A stretch of 64,000 nt of DNA from Burkholderiaceae bacterium (GCA_018780645.1 JADMJJ010000047.1:62001-126000), one strand, 5' to 3'; shown: positions 28,766 to 39,483, numbered from the stretch's first letter. Numbers and translations: made by a program. The notes: generated by a model not told the origin, from the letters alone.

Positions 28766-29215
28766 ATGAGCGCAATCATCTACGTCCTCAACGGTCCCAA
28801 CCTGAACCTGCTGGGCGTGCGCGAGCCGCATCTGTATGGCAGCACGGCGCTGCCCCAGGTCGAGCAGCTTTGCCACCGCGTGGCCGCCGAGCTGGGGCTG
28901 GTCTGTGAGTTCCGCCAGACCAATCACGAGGGCGTGCTGGTGGACTGGGTTCAGGAAGCCCGCGAGCGGGCGGCGGCGCTGGTCATCAATCCGGCCGGCC
29001 TGTCGTTCAGGTCCATCCCGCTGCTGGACGCGCTGAAGACCCTGGATCAGCCTATCGCCGAGGTCCACCTGACCAATATTCACCGGCGCGATCCGCTCTA
29101 CCAGCACTCGCTGGTGTCGCTTGCCGCCACCGGCGTGATCTGCGGCTTTGGCGTCTTCGGCTACGAGCTCGCGATCCGGGCGCTGGCCCATCGCCTCGCG
29201 GCTCTCCCGGCCTGA
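28766..29215 (+). CDS. aroQ: Type II 3-dehydroquinate dehydratase
   Basis: IIYVLNGPNLNLLGVREPHLYG, NHEGVLVDWVQEA, VHLTNIHRRDPLYQHSLVSLAATGVICGFGVFGYELAI. Confidence 0.95.
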   Translation: MSAIIYVLNGPNLNLLGVREPHLYGSTALPQVEQLCHRVAAELGLVCEFRQTNHEGVLVDWVQEARERAAALVINPAGLSFRSIPLLDALKTLDQPIAEVHLTNIHRRDPLYQHSLVSLAATGVICGFGVFGYELAIRALAHRLAALPA

Positions 29216-29258
29216 AGCATCCACGCTCGCCCTCATCACAATTCCAAAGGAGACGACC

Positions 29259-30248
29259 ATGAACCGTTCCATCGATCGCCGCACGCTGCTGGGCGCGGGG
29301 GCCACGCTCGCCGCTGGCGCCATCCTGCCGGCCTGGGCACAGACCCCGCCCACCCTGCGTTTCGCCGCCGTGTTCTCCGACAAGGACATCCGCGCCGAGA
29401 TGATGAAGATGTTCGCCAAGGACATCGAGGCCGACTTCAAGCTCGAGATGCACCTGAACTCGACCTTGTTTCGCCAGGGCACCGAGCTGGTGGCCCTGCA
29501 GCGCGACAACCTGGAGATGGGCAATATCTCGCCCCAGGACATCTCCAAGCAGGTGCCCGCCTGGTCGCTGCTGACCTCGGCCTATCTGTTCCGCGATGCC
29601 AACCATCTCACCAGCTTCTTCGCCAGCGAGGCGGGCGGGCAGATGAAGAAGCTGGTGGAGGACCAGGTCAAGGTGAAGATACTGGGCCCGACCTTCTTCG
29701 GCACGCGCCATCTGGGACTGAAGGCGAAGAAGCGCATCGGCGTGCCAGCCGATCTGGCCGGCGTGAAGCTGCGCATGCCGCCCGGCGACACCTGGCAGAT
29801 GCTGGGCCGCTCGGTCGGCGCCAACCCGACGCCGATGGCCTATGCCGAGACCTACACCGGCCTGCAGACCGGCGCCATCGACGGCCAGGACAATCCGCTG
29901 CCCAATGTGCAGAACATGAAGTTCTACGAGGTGATGTCGCAGATCGTGCTGACCTCGCACCTGGTGGCCTTCGACCTGCTGACCGTGAACATGAAGACCT
30001 GGCAGGGCATGACGCCGGCCCGGCAGCGCGCCTTCCAGGCCGCCGCCGACAAGGCCATCGCCTGGAGCACGGCCGAACACCAGAAGCGCGAGGCCGAGCT
30101 TGCCGAGACCTTCCGCAAGCAGGGGCTGGAGGTCTATGTGCCCAATATCGCGGCCTTCCGCGAGCACGCCCAGATGGTCTATCTGGGCTCGGACGAGGCC
30201 AAGACCTGGCCGGCCGGCATGCTCGACAAGATCAACGCGATGAAGTGA
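29259..30248 (+). CDS. dctP: TRAP transporter substrate-binding protein (DctP family)
   Basis: Tat-type signal RRTLLGAG; LRMPPGDTWQMLGRSVGANPTPMAYAETYTGLQTGAIDGQDNPLPN. Confidence 0.94.
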   Translation: MNRSIDRRTLLGAGATLAAGAILPAWAQTPPTLRFAAVFSDKDIRAEMMKMFAKDIEADFKLEMHLNSTLFRQGTELVALQRDNLEMGNISPQDISKQVPAWSLLTSAYLFRDANHLTSFFASEAGGQMKKLVEDQVKVKILGPTFFGTRHLGLKAKKRIGVPADLAGVKLRMPPGDTWQMLGRSVGANPTPMAYAETYTGLQTGAIDGQDNPLPNVQNMKFYEVMSQIVLTSHLVAFDLLTVNMKTWQGMTPARQRAFQAAADKAIAWSTAEHQKREAELAETFRKQGLEVYVPNIAAFREHAQMVYLGSDEAKTWPAGMLDKINAMK

Positions 30249-30249
30249 G

Positions 30250-30756
30250 GTGGGCATGCTGCGCCGGCTCGTGAGCTTGCTGCACCGATTCGCGGAAGCG
30301 GTTGCGGTGGCCCTGCTCGCGGTGATCTTCGTCGCCTTCATCGTGCAGATCGCGCTGCGCTATGTGTTCAACTGGCCGGTGGGCTGGACCACCGAGTTGT
30401 CGCTGGCGGCCTGGCTGTGGCTGGTGCTGTGGGGCGCGGCCTTTGTGCTGAAGGATGAGGACGAGATCCGCATCGATCTCCTTGCCGAGCGGGCGAGCCG
30501 GCGCACGCGCCGGGTGATCGGTGCCATCGGCGCGCTGAGCCTGATCGTGCTGTTCGGCATGTCGCTGCCGGCGTCCTGGGCCTATGTGAGTTTCATGAAG
30601 GTCGAAAAGAGTTCCTACCTCGGTATCCGCATGGACGTGATGTACTCGATCTACCTGGTGTTTGCCGTCGCCGTCATTGCCCGCAGCCTGCGCCAGCTGG
30701 TCTGCGGCCCCGCAGCGTCGGGCGGCGAAGCACCCACCCCGCCGTCCGCCCTGTGA
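30250..30756 (+). CDS. dctQ: TRAP transporter small permease (DctQ)
   Basis: Four TM helices; RYVFNWPVGWTTELSLAAWLWLVLWGAAF. Confidence 0.9.
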   Translation: MGMLRRLVSLLHRFAEAVAVALLAVIFVAFIVQIALRYVFNWPVGWTTELSLAAWLWLVLWGAAFVLKDEDEIRIDLLAERASRRTRRVIGAIGALSLIVLFGMSLPASWAYVSFMKVEKSSYLGIRMDVMYSIYLVFAVAVIARSLRQLVCGPAASGGEAPTPPSAL

Positions 30757-32054
30757 ACCTCACCAGCCCCTTCTCGCTGGCGCTGGCCGTCATCGTGGCG
30801 CTCAGCCTGCTCGGCGTGCCGGTCGGCCACGCGATGATCGGCGGCTCGGTGCTGTACCTGTATCTCAAGGGCATGGACATGGGCGCGGCAGCGGAGCAAC
30901 TGCTCAACGGCACCTACTCCAGCTTCCTGCTGCTGGCGATTCCGTTGTTCATCCTCGCGGCCAGCATCATGAGCACCGGCAGCATCCTGGACCGCCTGCT
31001 GCGCTTCTGCAATGCCATCGTGGGCCGCTTCCCCGGCGGGCTGGCACAGGTCAACGTGCTGCAAAGTATTGTGTTCGCCACCATGTCGGGCTCCGCGCTG
31101 GCCGACGCCGCCGGCTCGGGCAAGCTGATGCAGGCGATGATGACCAAGGACGGCAAGTACACGCCGGGCTTCGCCGCCGCGCTGAGCGCCGTGTCCTCGG
31201 TGATCGGGCCCATCCTGCCGCCCTCCATACCGCTGGTGTTGTATGCCCTGGTGTCCGGCAGCTCGATCGGCTATCTGTTCATCGCCGGCGTGCTGCCGGG
31301 GCTGCTGCTGGGTGCCGTGCAGATGGGGCTGATCTATGTGCTGGCGCGGCGTCGCGGCTTCCCGGTGGAGCCGAAGACGCCGCTGCGCGAGATGCCCCGC
31401 ATCACGCGCGAGGCCTTCCCCGCGCTGATGCTGCCGGTCATCCTGCTGGGATGCATGTACAGCGGCGTCACCACGCCCACCGAGGCGGCCGGCATTGCTG
31501 CCGCCTACGCGCTGCTGATTTCGGCCGGGCTGTACCGCAGCATGGCGTGGCGCGACCTGTACGACGCGCTGCTGTCCAGCGCGCGCATGAGCATCTCCAT
31601 CGGCATGCTGATCGCCGGCGCGCTGGTGTTCAACTACGTCATCACCTCGGAGAACATACCCGCCACCCTCAGCACCTCGATGCGGGGCATGGACCTGTCT
31701 CCGCTGGGCTTTCTGATGCTGGTCAACCTGATCCTGTTGCTGCTGGGCATGTTTCTGGAAGGCTCCACCATCATCCTGGTGATCCTGCCGGTGCTGCTGC
31801 CCACCGCGACCGCGCTGGGCATAGACCCGCTGCACTTCGGCGTGATGGCGGTGCTGAACATCATGATCGGCCTGGTGACGCCGCCCTATGGCCTGCTGCT
31901 GTTCATGATGATGCGCATTGCCAATGTGTCGCTGACTGTGCTGATGCGTGATGTGTTCCCTTTCCTGATGGTCATGCTCGGTGCCCTCGCGCTGGTGGTG
32001 GTGTGGCCGGACATGGTGCTTTGGCTGCCGCGCCTGGCGGGGTACCGGGGGTGA
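30753..32054 (+). CDS. dctM: TRAP transporter large permease (DctM)
   Basis: IPLFILAASIMSTGSILDRLL, MSGSALADAAGSGKLM, IGPILPPSIPLVLYA, VTTPTEAAGIAAAYAL. Confidence 0.95.
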   Translation: MNLTSPFSLALAVIVALSLLGVPVGHAMIGGSVLYLYLKGMDMGAAAEQLLNGTYSSFLLLAIPLFILAASIMSTGSILDRLLRFCNAIVGRFPGGLAQVNVLQSIVFATMSGSALADAAGSGKLMQAMMTKDGKYTPGFAAALSAVSSVIGPILPPSIPLVLYALVSGSSIGYLFIAGVLPGLLLGAVQMGLIYVLARRRGFPVEPKTPLREMPRITREAFPALMLPVILLGCMYSGVTTPTEAAGIAAAYALLISAGLYRSMAWRDLYDALLSSARMSISIGMLIAGALVFNYVITSENIPATLSTSMRGMDLSPLGFLMLVNLILLLLGMFLEGSTIILVILPVLLPTATALGIDPLHFGVMAVLNIMIGLVTPPYGLLLFMMMRIANVSLTVLMRDVFPFLMVMLGALALVVVWPDMVLWLPRLAGYRG

Positions 32055-32917
32055 GCGCGGCGGGCAACAAGCTGCTCGTCGGCCTGATCGGCGCCGGCAT
32101 CCAGCGCTCGCTCAGCCCTGCCATGCATGAAGAGGAAGCGCGCCACCATGGGCTGCGCCTGCACTACCAGCTGATAGACCTGGACCTCAACGGAGCGACG
32201 CCCGAGCACCTGCAGCCCCTGCTCGCCGCTGCCCGCGTGATGGGCTTTGCGGGCCTGAACATCACCTATCCGTGCAAGCAGGCCGTGATCCCGCTGCTCG
32301 ACGAACTCTCGCCGCAGGCGCAGGCCATGGGGGCGGTGAACACGGTGGTGATTGATGGCGGGCGGCTGGTCGGCCACAACACCGATGGCTCGGGCTGGGC
32401 TTGGGGCTTCCAGCGAGCACTGCCCGATGCCGACCTGGGCTGCGTGGTGTTGCTGGGTGCGGGCGGCGCCGGTTCGGCCATTGTCGACGCGGTGCTGGGC
32501 CTGGGCGCGGCGCAGCTGCGCCTGGTGGACACCGACCCCGCGCGCGCCCAGGTGCTGGCCGACGAGCTGAACCGGCGCTTCCCGTTCCGCGTCAGCGCGC
32601 AGGGCGATGCCGACCAGGCCCTGCAAGGCGCGACCGGCCTGATACACGCCACGCCCACCGGCATGGCCAAGCTGCCCGGTCTGCCGCTCGCCGCCGAGCT
32701 GCTGCGGCCCTCGCTATGGGTGTCGGAAGTCGTCTACGTTCCGATCGAGACCGAGCTGCTGAAGGCAGCCCGTGCCCTGGGCTGCCCGACGATGGATGGC
32801 GGCACTATGGCCGTGGGCCAGGCGGTGGGCGCGTTCGAACTGTTCACCGGGCTGAAGGCCGATGCCGTGCGCATGGAACAGCACTTTCGGCAGCTGCTGG
32901 AACACCGGAGAACCTGA
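32051..32917 (+). CDS. aroE: Shikimate dehydrogenase family protein
   Basis: GTG start; LIGAGIQRSLSPAMHEEEA, NITYPCKQAVIPLLDELS, NTDGSGWAWGFQ, LLGAGGAGSAI. Confidence 0.93.
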   Translation: MSAAGNKLLVGLIGAGIQRSLSPAMHEEEARHHGLRLHYQLIDLDLNGATPEHLQPLLAAARVMGFAGLNITYPCKQAVIPLLDELSPQAQAMGAVNTVVIDGGRLVGHNTDGSGWAWGFQRALPDADLGCVVLLGAGGAGSAIVDAVLGLGAAQLRLVDTDPARAQVLADELNRRFPFRVSAQGDADQALQGATGLIHATPTGMAKLPGLPLAAELLRPSLWVSEVVYVPIETELLKAARALGCPTMDGGTMAVGQAVGAFELFTGLKADAVRMEQHFRQLLEHRRT

Positions 32918-33624
32918 TGCCCGGACAAGCTGCACTGGCCATGTGGTGGGACATCGATGCCGACGTACGCGATGAGTTCGAGCACTGGCACTCTCACGAG
33001 CACTTCCCGGAGCGGCTGGCGCTGCCCGGCTTCCTGCGGGCTTCGCGCTGGGCCGATGCCGGAGGCGGCCCGGGCTTCTTCGTGCTTTACGAATTGGCGA
33101 GCTATGAGGCGTTGGTTTCGCCCGAGTACCAGGCACGCCTGAATGCCCCCAGCGAATGGTCGCGCAAGATGATGCCGCAGCACCGCCGTATGGTGCGCAG
33201 CCCATGCCGCGTACTGGAGAGCTGCGGCAGCGCCGTGGCCGGCCACGCCATCACGGTGCGCCTCTCGCCGGCGGCCGGCGGGCCGGAGCGCCTGCGCAGG
33301 CACCTGCGCGCACTGGTGCAGGCGCTTCCGGTGCAGCCGGGTCTGGCCGGGGCGCAACTGCTGCAGACCGACACCCCGGCCATCGCGCCGACCACCGAGC
33401 AGCGCATACGCGGCCTTGCCGACCGCGCGGCGGACTGGATCTTCATCGCGACCGGCTACGAAGCCCTGGCGCTGCGGCGGCTGGCCGAAGCCGAACTGTC
33501 AGCGCCGGCGCTGCAAGCTGCCGGTGCGGCGGCCGGAGCCATCACGGCAACTTACACGCTCAGGCTCTCATCGGCTGCCGCGGAATCGCTGCCGCTGGAC
33601 GGTGTATCGTCCGCGGCATCGTAA
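32917..33624 (+). CDS. Hypothetical protein (EthD/dimeric alpha-beta barrel-like)
   Basis: MPGQAALAMWWDIDADVRDEFEHWHSHEHFPERLALPGFLRASRW; overlaps the aroE stop. Confidence 0.65.
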   Translation: MPGQAALAMWWDIDADVRDEFEHWHSHEHFPERLALPGFLRASRWADAGGGPGFFVLYELASYEALVSPEYQARLNAPSEWSRKMMPQHRRMVRSPCRVLESCGSAVAGHAITVRLSPAAGGPERLRRHLRALVQALPVQPGLAGAQLLQTDTPAIAPTTEQRIRGLADRAADWIFIATGYEALALRRLAEAELSAPALQAAGAAAGAITATYTLRLSSAAAESLPLDGVSSAAS

Positions 33625-33643
33625 GCAGCAACGGAAGACATTT

Positions 33644-34582
33644 GTGAGCCCACAGCATGCAAGCAAGCCGTATCCGATCGGCACCCAGGGCACGCCCTGG
33701 GGCGCGGCTGAAAAGGCCGCCTGGCTGAGCCGCCAGCGGCTGAAGCGCAGCTATGCCGAGGAGGTGGCGGCGCCGCTCAGGGCCAGGCTGCCAGCGCGGG
33801 CCGAGCTGATCCAGTACGGGGCGCTCGACTATGGGCGCCTGGGGCTGGGCAGTTATCCGCTGTATGCAGTGCGCAGCCGCAGCTGGAGTCCGGAGCTGCC
33901 CGTGGTGCTGGTCACCGGCGGCGTGCACGGTTACGAGACCAGTGGCGTGCAGGGGGCGCTGCAGTGGCTTGAGCATGAGTTCGATCGCCATGCCGTGGCC
34001 GTCAATCTGCTGGTCCTGCCCTGCATCAGCCCCTGGGGCTACGAGACCATCAACCGCTGGAACCCCGATGCACTGGACCCGAACCGGCAGTTCAAGCCGA
34101 ACAGCCCGGCCGCCGAAGCGGCGCTGGCAATGGCCTGCGTGGCCGCCCACGGCGCGCGGATCGATCTGCATGTGGACCTGCACGAGACCACCGACACCGA
34201 CAACAGCGAGTTCGGCCCCGCCAAGGCCGCTCGCGACGGCGTGGCGTTCGACAGGCATGACATCCCCGATGGCTTCTACCTGGTGGGCGACACCGAGCGG
34301 CCGGTGCCCGAGTTCCAGCGTGCGCTGATCGCCGCCGTGCGCCGCGTGACCCACATCGCCGAGGCCGACGAGCGGGGCCGCCTCATCGGCGAGACGCTGC
34401 AGCAGCCGGGCGTGATCAACTACCCGCAGCGTTCGCTGGGCCTGTGCGGCGCCATGACCGCCGCGCGCTTCGTGACGACCACCGAGGTCTATCCGGACAG
34501 CCCGACGGCCAGCCCGGCCCAGTGCAACGAGGCCCAGGCGGTGACGGTGACCGCCGCGATAGAGTTTCTGCAGCGGGGCTGA
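33644..34582 (+). CDS. M14-family carboxypeptidase / succinylglutamate desuccinylase-like protein
   Basis: GTG start; VVLVTGGVHGYETSGVQGALQWLE, HVDLHETTDTDNSEF zinc-ligand-like motifs. Confidence 0.85.
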   Translation: MSPQHASKPYPIGTQGTPWGAAEKAAWLSRQRLKRSYAEEVAAPLRARLPARAELIQYGALDYGRLGLGSYPLYAVRSRSWSPELPVVLVTGGVHGYETSGVQGALQWLEHEFDRHAVAVNLLVLPCISPWGYETINRWNPDALDPNRQFKPNSPAAEAALAMACVAAHGARIDLHVDLHETTDTDNSEFGPAKAARDGVAFDRHDIPDGFYLVGDTERPVPEFQRALIAAVRRVTHIAEADERGRLIGETLQQPGVINYPQRSLGLCGAMTAARFVTTTEVYPDSPTASPAQCNEAQAVTVTAAIEFLQRG

Positions 34583-34615
34583 GGGCGCGGACTCGACAGG
34601 GCGCGAAGCCCGCGC

Positions 34616-34957
34616 TCAGGACTGCGGGTCGAACTGAAAGACGCGCAACTCCTGGTCACAGCGGCAGGCCTTCGCGATGCGCGCGGCCCACGCGATGGCC
34701 TCCTCGCGGGAGGGCAGTTCCAGCACGGTGAATCCGCCGTCGAGCGGGGGCGCCCATGGATAGCCGCCCTCGGCGACGGTGCCATCGGCGCTGACGAGCG
34801 CGGGCGGCACGGCTTCGTCGATGCCGCCGCCGAAGACATAGACGCCGGCGGCCTTCGCCTGGTCGATCACGGCGTGCGCATCGCGGCCCACCGCCTCCCA
34901 CTCGCCGTCGGGTACGACCATCGCGGCGCTGGGGAAGGAAATCAGGTACTTGGCCAT
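34616..34957 (-). CDS. YciI-related (YCII domain) protein
   Basis: MAKYLISFPSAAMVVPDGEWEAVGRDAHAVIDQAKAAGVYVFGGGID...GGFTVLELPSREEAIAWAARIAKACRC. Confidence 0.85.
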   Translation of the reverse strand: MAKYLISFPSAAMVVPDGEWEAVGRDAHAVIDQAKAAGVYVFGGGIDEAVPPALVSADGTVAEGGYPWAPPLDGGFTVLELPSREEAIAWAARIAKACRCDQELRVFQFDPQS

Positions 34958-34981
34958 GGTCTCACTTTCGAAGCCCGTCAC

Positions 34982-37900
34982 TCACCCGCACTGCCCCACA
35001 TACCCGCAGGCGGTGCAGAACTCGCAGCCGTCCTTGTGGATGACGGTGTGGTTGCCGCACTCCGGGCAGGGCGAGCCGGCCATGGGTGCGGGTTGGGCGC
35101 CGGGTTTGGCGCTGCGGTGGGACGGGTTCTCCAGCACGCCCATTTCGCGCAGCGGGAAGCCCTGCTCGTCGAGCACGCCCAGCATGGCGTAGCGGTGGAT
35201 GATCAGCCGCGCGACATAGGCCACGGTCGAGGGCCAGACCTGCTGGCGGCGCTCGCCTGGCACCGGGGCCATGAAGTGGCCCAGCGGTTCGCCGACATTG
35301 AGCATCTTGCGCAGCTTCATGCCGATCCAGCCCGGATCGACGACACGCATGTCCAGTGACAGCAGCCGCGCCAGCCCGTCGTAGGCGCGCGGGTAGTTGC
35401 CGGAGAAGCCCAGGGCGCAGGGCCGGGTGTTGCCCCCCACCTCCTGGCCCGGCAGGCTGACCTCCTTCAGGGTCAGGGTGAAGGCCTCGCTGGTGGCCGG
35501 GTTCTCGATATCGACCGCCCAGGCCAGCGTGCCCGAGGGGCCGGTGCGCGGCTCATCGCGGCTGAACATCGCGTCCAGCACCGGCGTCGGGCCGGTCTGC
35601 GCCCACACCCCCAGCTGCTCGCAGCGCCAGCGGATCACTGCCGCCGTGGCGGCCACCACGCCGGGGAACAGGCGGCGCTCGCCGTGCGGCGGGAAGGGCA
35701 TGTCGAACGAGCGCTCCTCGGCCACGGTGGTCAGGGCGTCGAGCTTGAGCTTGAGCCATTGCGCGTCATTGGCGCGCATGTCCATCGACAGGGTTTTGGC
35801 CAGGGCCGCCAGGCCGCGCGGCTGCTCCGCGCCATTGACCCAGACCTCGAACGGCAGGGTCGCGCCGAACAGGCCCATGCCCGGGCCCTCGGCCGGCAAC
35901 TCGCCGACGAACAGCGCGAACTCGCCATGCGGGTGCTGGATCATGAAGCTCCAGGCCGGATTGCCGCCCGACAGATCGGGCCGGCTGGGCCAGCGCAGCG
36001 AGGCCAGCACCGGTGCGGCGGGCAGGCGCTCCAGGCGCAGACGCTGGTTGGTGCCATCGGTGGGCAGCAGCGGTTGCGGTGTGACCTTGGGCGCGCTGTC
36101 CACGCTCAGCACCGAACCGAGGATGCTGTTAGGCCGGTAGGTGGCCAGCCCCTTCAGGCCGGAGCGCCAGGCGTGCAGGTACAGGTCCTGGAAGTCTTCG
36201 TAGGGGTAGTCGGCCGGCACATTGACGGTCTTGGAGATCGAGGTGTCGACGCAGGGCGCAACCGCGGCAACCATGCTCTCGTGCGCGTGGGCGCTGAGCT
36301 CCAGCGCGGTGACGAAGGCCGGCGTCAGCGGCGTGTCCTTGCCCTTCAGATGACGATACAGCCGCCAGGCATGGTCCTCGACCGCGTACTCCTTGTAGCT
36401 GCCATCGGCCATGCGCTTCTTGCGCGTATAGCTCCAGCTGAACGGCGGCTCGATGCCATTGCTGGCATTGTCGGCAAAGGCCAGGCTGATGGTGCCGGTG
36501 GGTGCGATCGACAGCAGATGCGAGTTGCGCAGGCCGCCGGTGCGGATGCGCTCCTTCAGCGCGCCGGGCAGGCGCGAGGCGAAGTTGCCGCGGCTCATAT
36601 ACATGTCGGCATTGAACAGCGGGAAGGGGCCACGCTCCTTGGCCAGATCGACCGAGGCGCCATAGGCGGCGTCGCGCATCACCTCGCTGATGTGGCGGGC
36701 CATCGCGCGGGCAGCGTCGCTGTCGTAGTGCAGATTGAGCATGATCAGCGCGTCACCGAGGCCGGTGAAGCCCAGGCCAACGCGGCGCTTGTTGGCCGCC
36801 TCCTGCTGCTGCTGCGGCAGCGGCCAGACGGTGACGTCGAGCACGTTGTCCAGCATCCGCGTGGCCACGGCGCAGACCTCGGCAAAGGCGGCGTCGTTGA
36901 AGCGGGCATCGGCCTCGAAGGCCCGTTCCACGAAGAAGGTGAGATCGACGCTGCCGAGGCAGCAGCAGCCGTAGGGCGGCAAGGGTTGCTCGGCGCAATT
37001 GTGTACGTACAGACCGTTGGCATCGAAGGCATGCACATGCTCGACGGTCACGTCATACACCGCCTCCACGGCCTCGGCCTGCAGGCTTTGAACGGTGGCC
37101 ACAAAGCGCTCGCGGTTGAGTTCGCGTCGATAGTTGGACAGCACCTCGCTAAGCCGCGTCTGCTTGCTACTGTCCTCGAAGCCCACCCCGTCGGCAAAGC
37201 GCTGCAGGTTCTCGCCGCTGATCACCAGTTCATGCGTGGCCTGCTGCGGATACTCGCGCTGGCTGCCGTGGCCATCGGACAGCAGGCTCAGCCCGGCTGG
37301 GCGGCGCTGCTGGTAGATCGTCGAGGCAATGCCCAGGCGCAGCAGCATGCGCTGGGCCGAGCGCAGGGTGTCGAGGTCGGCCTGGGAAAGGCGCACGCTG
37401 ACGCCCTTGTCCTGGCTGCCCTGCACCGAGCCATCGGCATCGAACAAGCCACGCAGCAGGCCACGGCTGAAGTCCGACGAGGCGCGCTCCATCAACGGTG
37501 TGATCTTCTTGTGGCCTGGCGCTGCGCCCAATGACAAGGCCAGGTCGCGCAAGGGTGCTGAGGCCAGCCGGTACTCGCCACGCGAGGCGATCGGCCGTTG
37601 CCAGCCCTTGAAATCGGCGCGATGCGTCAAGGTCTGAGCGGCACTTTCTGCCGCAGCCATGATGGCGCTGACGCTGGCCGGGCGCAGGCCCAGATCACTG
37701 CCCACGGCCTTGAGCTCCGGCGCCCAGACCGACAGAACGGCCTTGTCGGCCTTGAGCGTGCCATCGCCGATCAGCAGGCCCATCAGATAGCCCTCGGCCT
37801 CGGTGTGCGCGCCTTCCCATCCCGGCAGCGCGCGATGATCGTGCAGCAGCAACTCATCGCCGGGCTGCAACTCGCCGGCCTTGACCCAGGCGCTCTCCAC

Positions 37901-39031
37901 CAGATAGCGGGTCTTGCGCGTGACCTTGCGCACCGGATGATCGGCCGTCAGGCGCAGGGTCTGGCCCTGCTCCAGAGTGAGCTTGAAGACGGGCTTGTGA
38001 CCGGTGAAGAAGAACCCCTCGGACTCGGTGGCATAGGCCTTGCCATCGACCACCGCCGTGAAACGATGGCCGATCAGCTCATGCACCTGACGCGCACCAT
38101 CGGCGGTCATCACCCAGGTATCGGCCGTCACACAGGGATTCGTCGCCGTGATCGTCTCGCAATAGCTGAGGTTGTTGTCCTTGTTGATGCGGTCCAGGAA
38201 CAGCACACCGGGTTCGGCATGGTCATAGGTGGAGCGCATGATCTGGTCCCACAGCTCGCGGGCCTGCAGCTTGCGGTAGACCCACTGGCCGTCGCCGCGC
38301 TGGTAGGCGCCGTCGGCCTTGGCCTTGACGCCGGGCTCGGCGCGGTGCAGCAGTTCGAAGTCGGCGTCGGCCTGCACGGCCTGCATGAAGTCGTCGGTCA
38401 CGCCGACCGAGATGTTGAAATTCTTCAGGTCGCCCTGGTCCTTGGCGTGGATGAATTCCTCGATGTCCGGATGGTCGCAGCGCAGCACGCCCATCTGTGC
38501 GCCGCGGCGCGAGCCGGCCGACTCCACCGTCTCGCAGGAGCGATCGAATACCCGCATATAGCTGACCGGGCCCGAGGCGCTGCTCTGGGTGCTGCCCACC
38601 CAGGCGCCGCGCGGGCGGATGCGAGAGAAGTCGTAGCCGACACCACCGCCGCGGCGCATCGTCTCGGCGGCCTCGGTCAGGGCGGTGTAGATGCCGGGGT
38701 GGCCGTCCTCGAACTGGGCGATCGAGTCGCCCACCGGCTGCACAAAGCAGTTGATCAGGGTGGCCGACAGATCGGTGCCGGCGGCGGAGTTGATGCGTCC
38801 GGCCGGGATGAAGCCACGGCGCTGGGCGTCCAGGAACTTCGCCTCCCACAGCGCACGCTGCTCGGGCGCCTCGGCCACGGCCAGGGCACGGGCCACGCGC
38901 AGGCGCACGGCATCCAGATGCTGCTCATCGCCCTTGGCGTACTTTTCCAGCAACACCTCGCCGCTGATGGTCTGCGGCGGCAGGCTGGAGGCGTCGACGG
39001 CGAGGCCGGGACGGGTGGCGGATTCACTCAT
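34982..39031 (-). CDS. nrdJ: Adenosylcobalamin-dependent (class II) ribonucleoside-diphosphate reductase, intein-containing precursor
   Basis: [25 protein letters not shown]...[39 protein letters not shown]-terminal zinc-ribbon-like [28 protein letters not shown]. Confidence 0.95.
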   Translation of the reverse strand: MSESATRPGLAVDASSLPPQTISGEVLLEKYAKGDEQHLDAVRLRVARALAVAEAPEQRALWEAKFLDAQRRGFIPAGRINSAAGTDLSATLINCFVQPVGDSIAQFEDGHPGIYTALTEAAETMRRGGGVGYDFSRIRPRGAWVGSTQSSASGPVSYMRVFDRSCETVESAGSRRGAQMGVLRCDHPDIEEFIHAKDQGDLKNFNISVGVTDDFMQAVQADADFELLHRAEPGVKAKADGAYQRGDGQWVYRKLQARELWDQIMRSTYDHAEPGVLFLDRINKDNNLSYCETITATNPCVTADTWVMTADGARQVHELIGHRFTAVVDGKAYATESEGFFFTGHKPVFKLTLEQGQTLRLTADHPVRKVTRKTRYLVESAWVKAGELQPGDELLLHDHRALPGWEGAHTEAEGYLMGLLIGDGTLKADKAVLSVWAPELKAVGSDLGLRPASVSAIMAAAESAAQTLTHRADFKGWQRPIASRGEYRLASAPLRDLALSLGAAPGHKKITPLMERASSDFSRGLLRGLFDADGSVQGSQDKGVSVRLSQADLDTLRSAQRMLLRLGIASTIYQQRRPAGLSLLSDGHGSQREYPQQATHELVISGENLQRFADGVGFEDSSKQTRLSEVLSNYRRELNRERFVATVQSLQAEAVEAVYDVTVEHVHAFDANGLYVHNCAEQPLPPYGCCCLGSVDLTFFVERAFEADARFNDAAFAEVCAVATRMLDNVLDVTVWPLPQQQQEAANKRRVGLGFTGLGDALIMLNLHYDSDAARAMARHISEVMRDAAYGASVDLAKERGPFPLFNADMYMSRGNFASRLPGALKERIRTGGLRNSHLLSIAPTGTISLAFADNASNGIEPPFSWSYTRKKRMADGSYKEYAVEDHAWRLYRHLKGKDTPLTPAFVTALELSAHAHESMVAAVAPCVDTSISKTVNVPADYPYEDFQDLYLHAWRSGLKGLATYRPNSILGSVLSVDSAPKVTPQPLLPTDGTNQRLRLERLPAAPVLASLRWPSRPDLSGGNPAWSFMIQHPHGEFALFVGELPAEGPGMGLFGATLPFEVWVNGAEQPRGLAALAKTLSMDMRANDAQWLKLKLDALTTVAEERSFDMPFPPHGERRLFPGVVAATAAVIRWRCEQLGVWAQTGPTPVLDAMFSRDEPRTGPSGTLAWAVDIENPATSEAFTLTLKEVSLPGQEVGGNTRPCALGFSGNYPRAYDGLARLLSLDMRVVDPGWIGMKLRKMLNVGEPLGHFMAPVPGERRQQVWPSTVAYVARLIIHRYAMLGVLDEQGFPLREMGVLENPSHRSAKPGAQPAPMAGSPCPECGNHTVIHKDGCEFCTACGYVGQCG
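36998..38134 (-). other. In-frame intein (379 aa) with LAGLIDADG homing endonuclease domain
   Basis: Starts [22 protein letters not shown] (block A), [11 protein letters not shown] (block B), [13 protein letters not shown] and [13 protein letters not shown] (LAGLIDADG motifs), ends [20 protein letters not shown] followed by Cys+1. Confidence 0.95.
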
Positions 39032-39238
39032 GGGAGCTTCTCTTTCTTGTCATGTTTTCGCGTCGCCACACTGTGGACCAGAGGTCGGTGCAGCGCAAGT
39101 GACGGGGGTCAAAGCCATGACGGATACATGCGGAAACAACTGAAACCCAGTCGTCTCGAAACTGACACGGGATTGATACAGAGCGCAGGCACAGTGGCTG
39201 CACACATCGCCGTCATCACGCCACCCCCTGGAGCCGCC

Positions 39239-39460
39239 ATGCCTAGCCAACACACATTGACTGCCACCCTGAAGCGCCTGCTGGGTCGTCCGGCGGGCAC
39301 CAATGCCGTGCGCGGGACCTGGCGTGATGTGCGACCAGCGCCCAGCTACCGCCCTTACACCGGGTCGCTGAGCGCGTTCCAGGGGGACGCGCTGCCAGGC
39401 TTCTACCGCAGCGAGGCCTTTGCCGAAGACCTCTTTGACAGCCACGCCACCCCGCGCTGA
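39239..39460 (+). CDS. Hypothetical 73-aa protein
   Basis: MPSQHTLTATLKRLLGRPAGTNAVRGTWRDVRPAPSYRPYTGSLSAFQGDALPGFYRSEAFAEDLFDSHATPR*; GGAG-like RBS; followed by an intrinsic terminator. Confidence 0.55.
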   Translation: MPSQHTLTATLKRLLGRPAGTNAVRGTWRDVRPAPSYRPYTGSLSAFQGDALPGFYRSEAFAEDLFDSHATPR

Positions 39461-39483
39461 CCCCTCCGATTCGCAGACGAGCA

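Noticed and set aside
35684-37534. 616-aa plus-strand ORF antisense to nrdJ
   Set aside because: Shadow ORF; opposite strand encodes nrdJ and its intein.
39188-39202. Possible sigma-54 -24/-12 promoter (GGCACAGTGGCTGCA)
   Set aside because: GG-N10-GC spacing fits the first copy, but the duplicate at 39593 (GGCACAGTGGCATCA) lacks the GC at -12, and no sigma-54 activator is nearby; left as part of an unassigned duplicated module.
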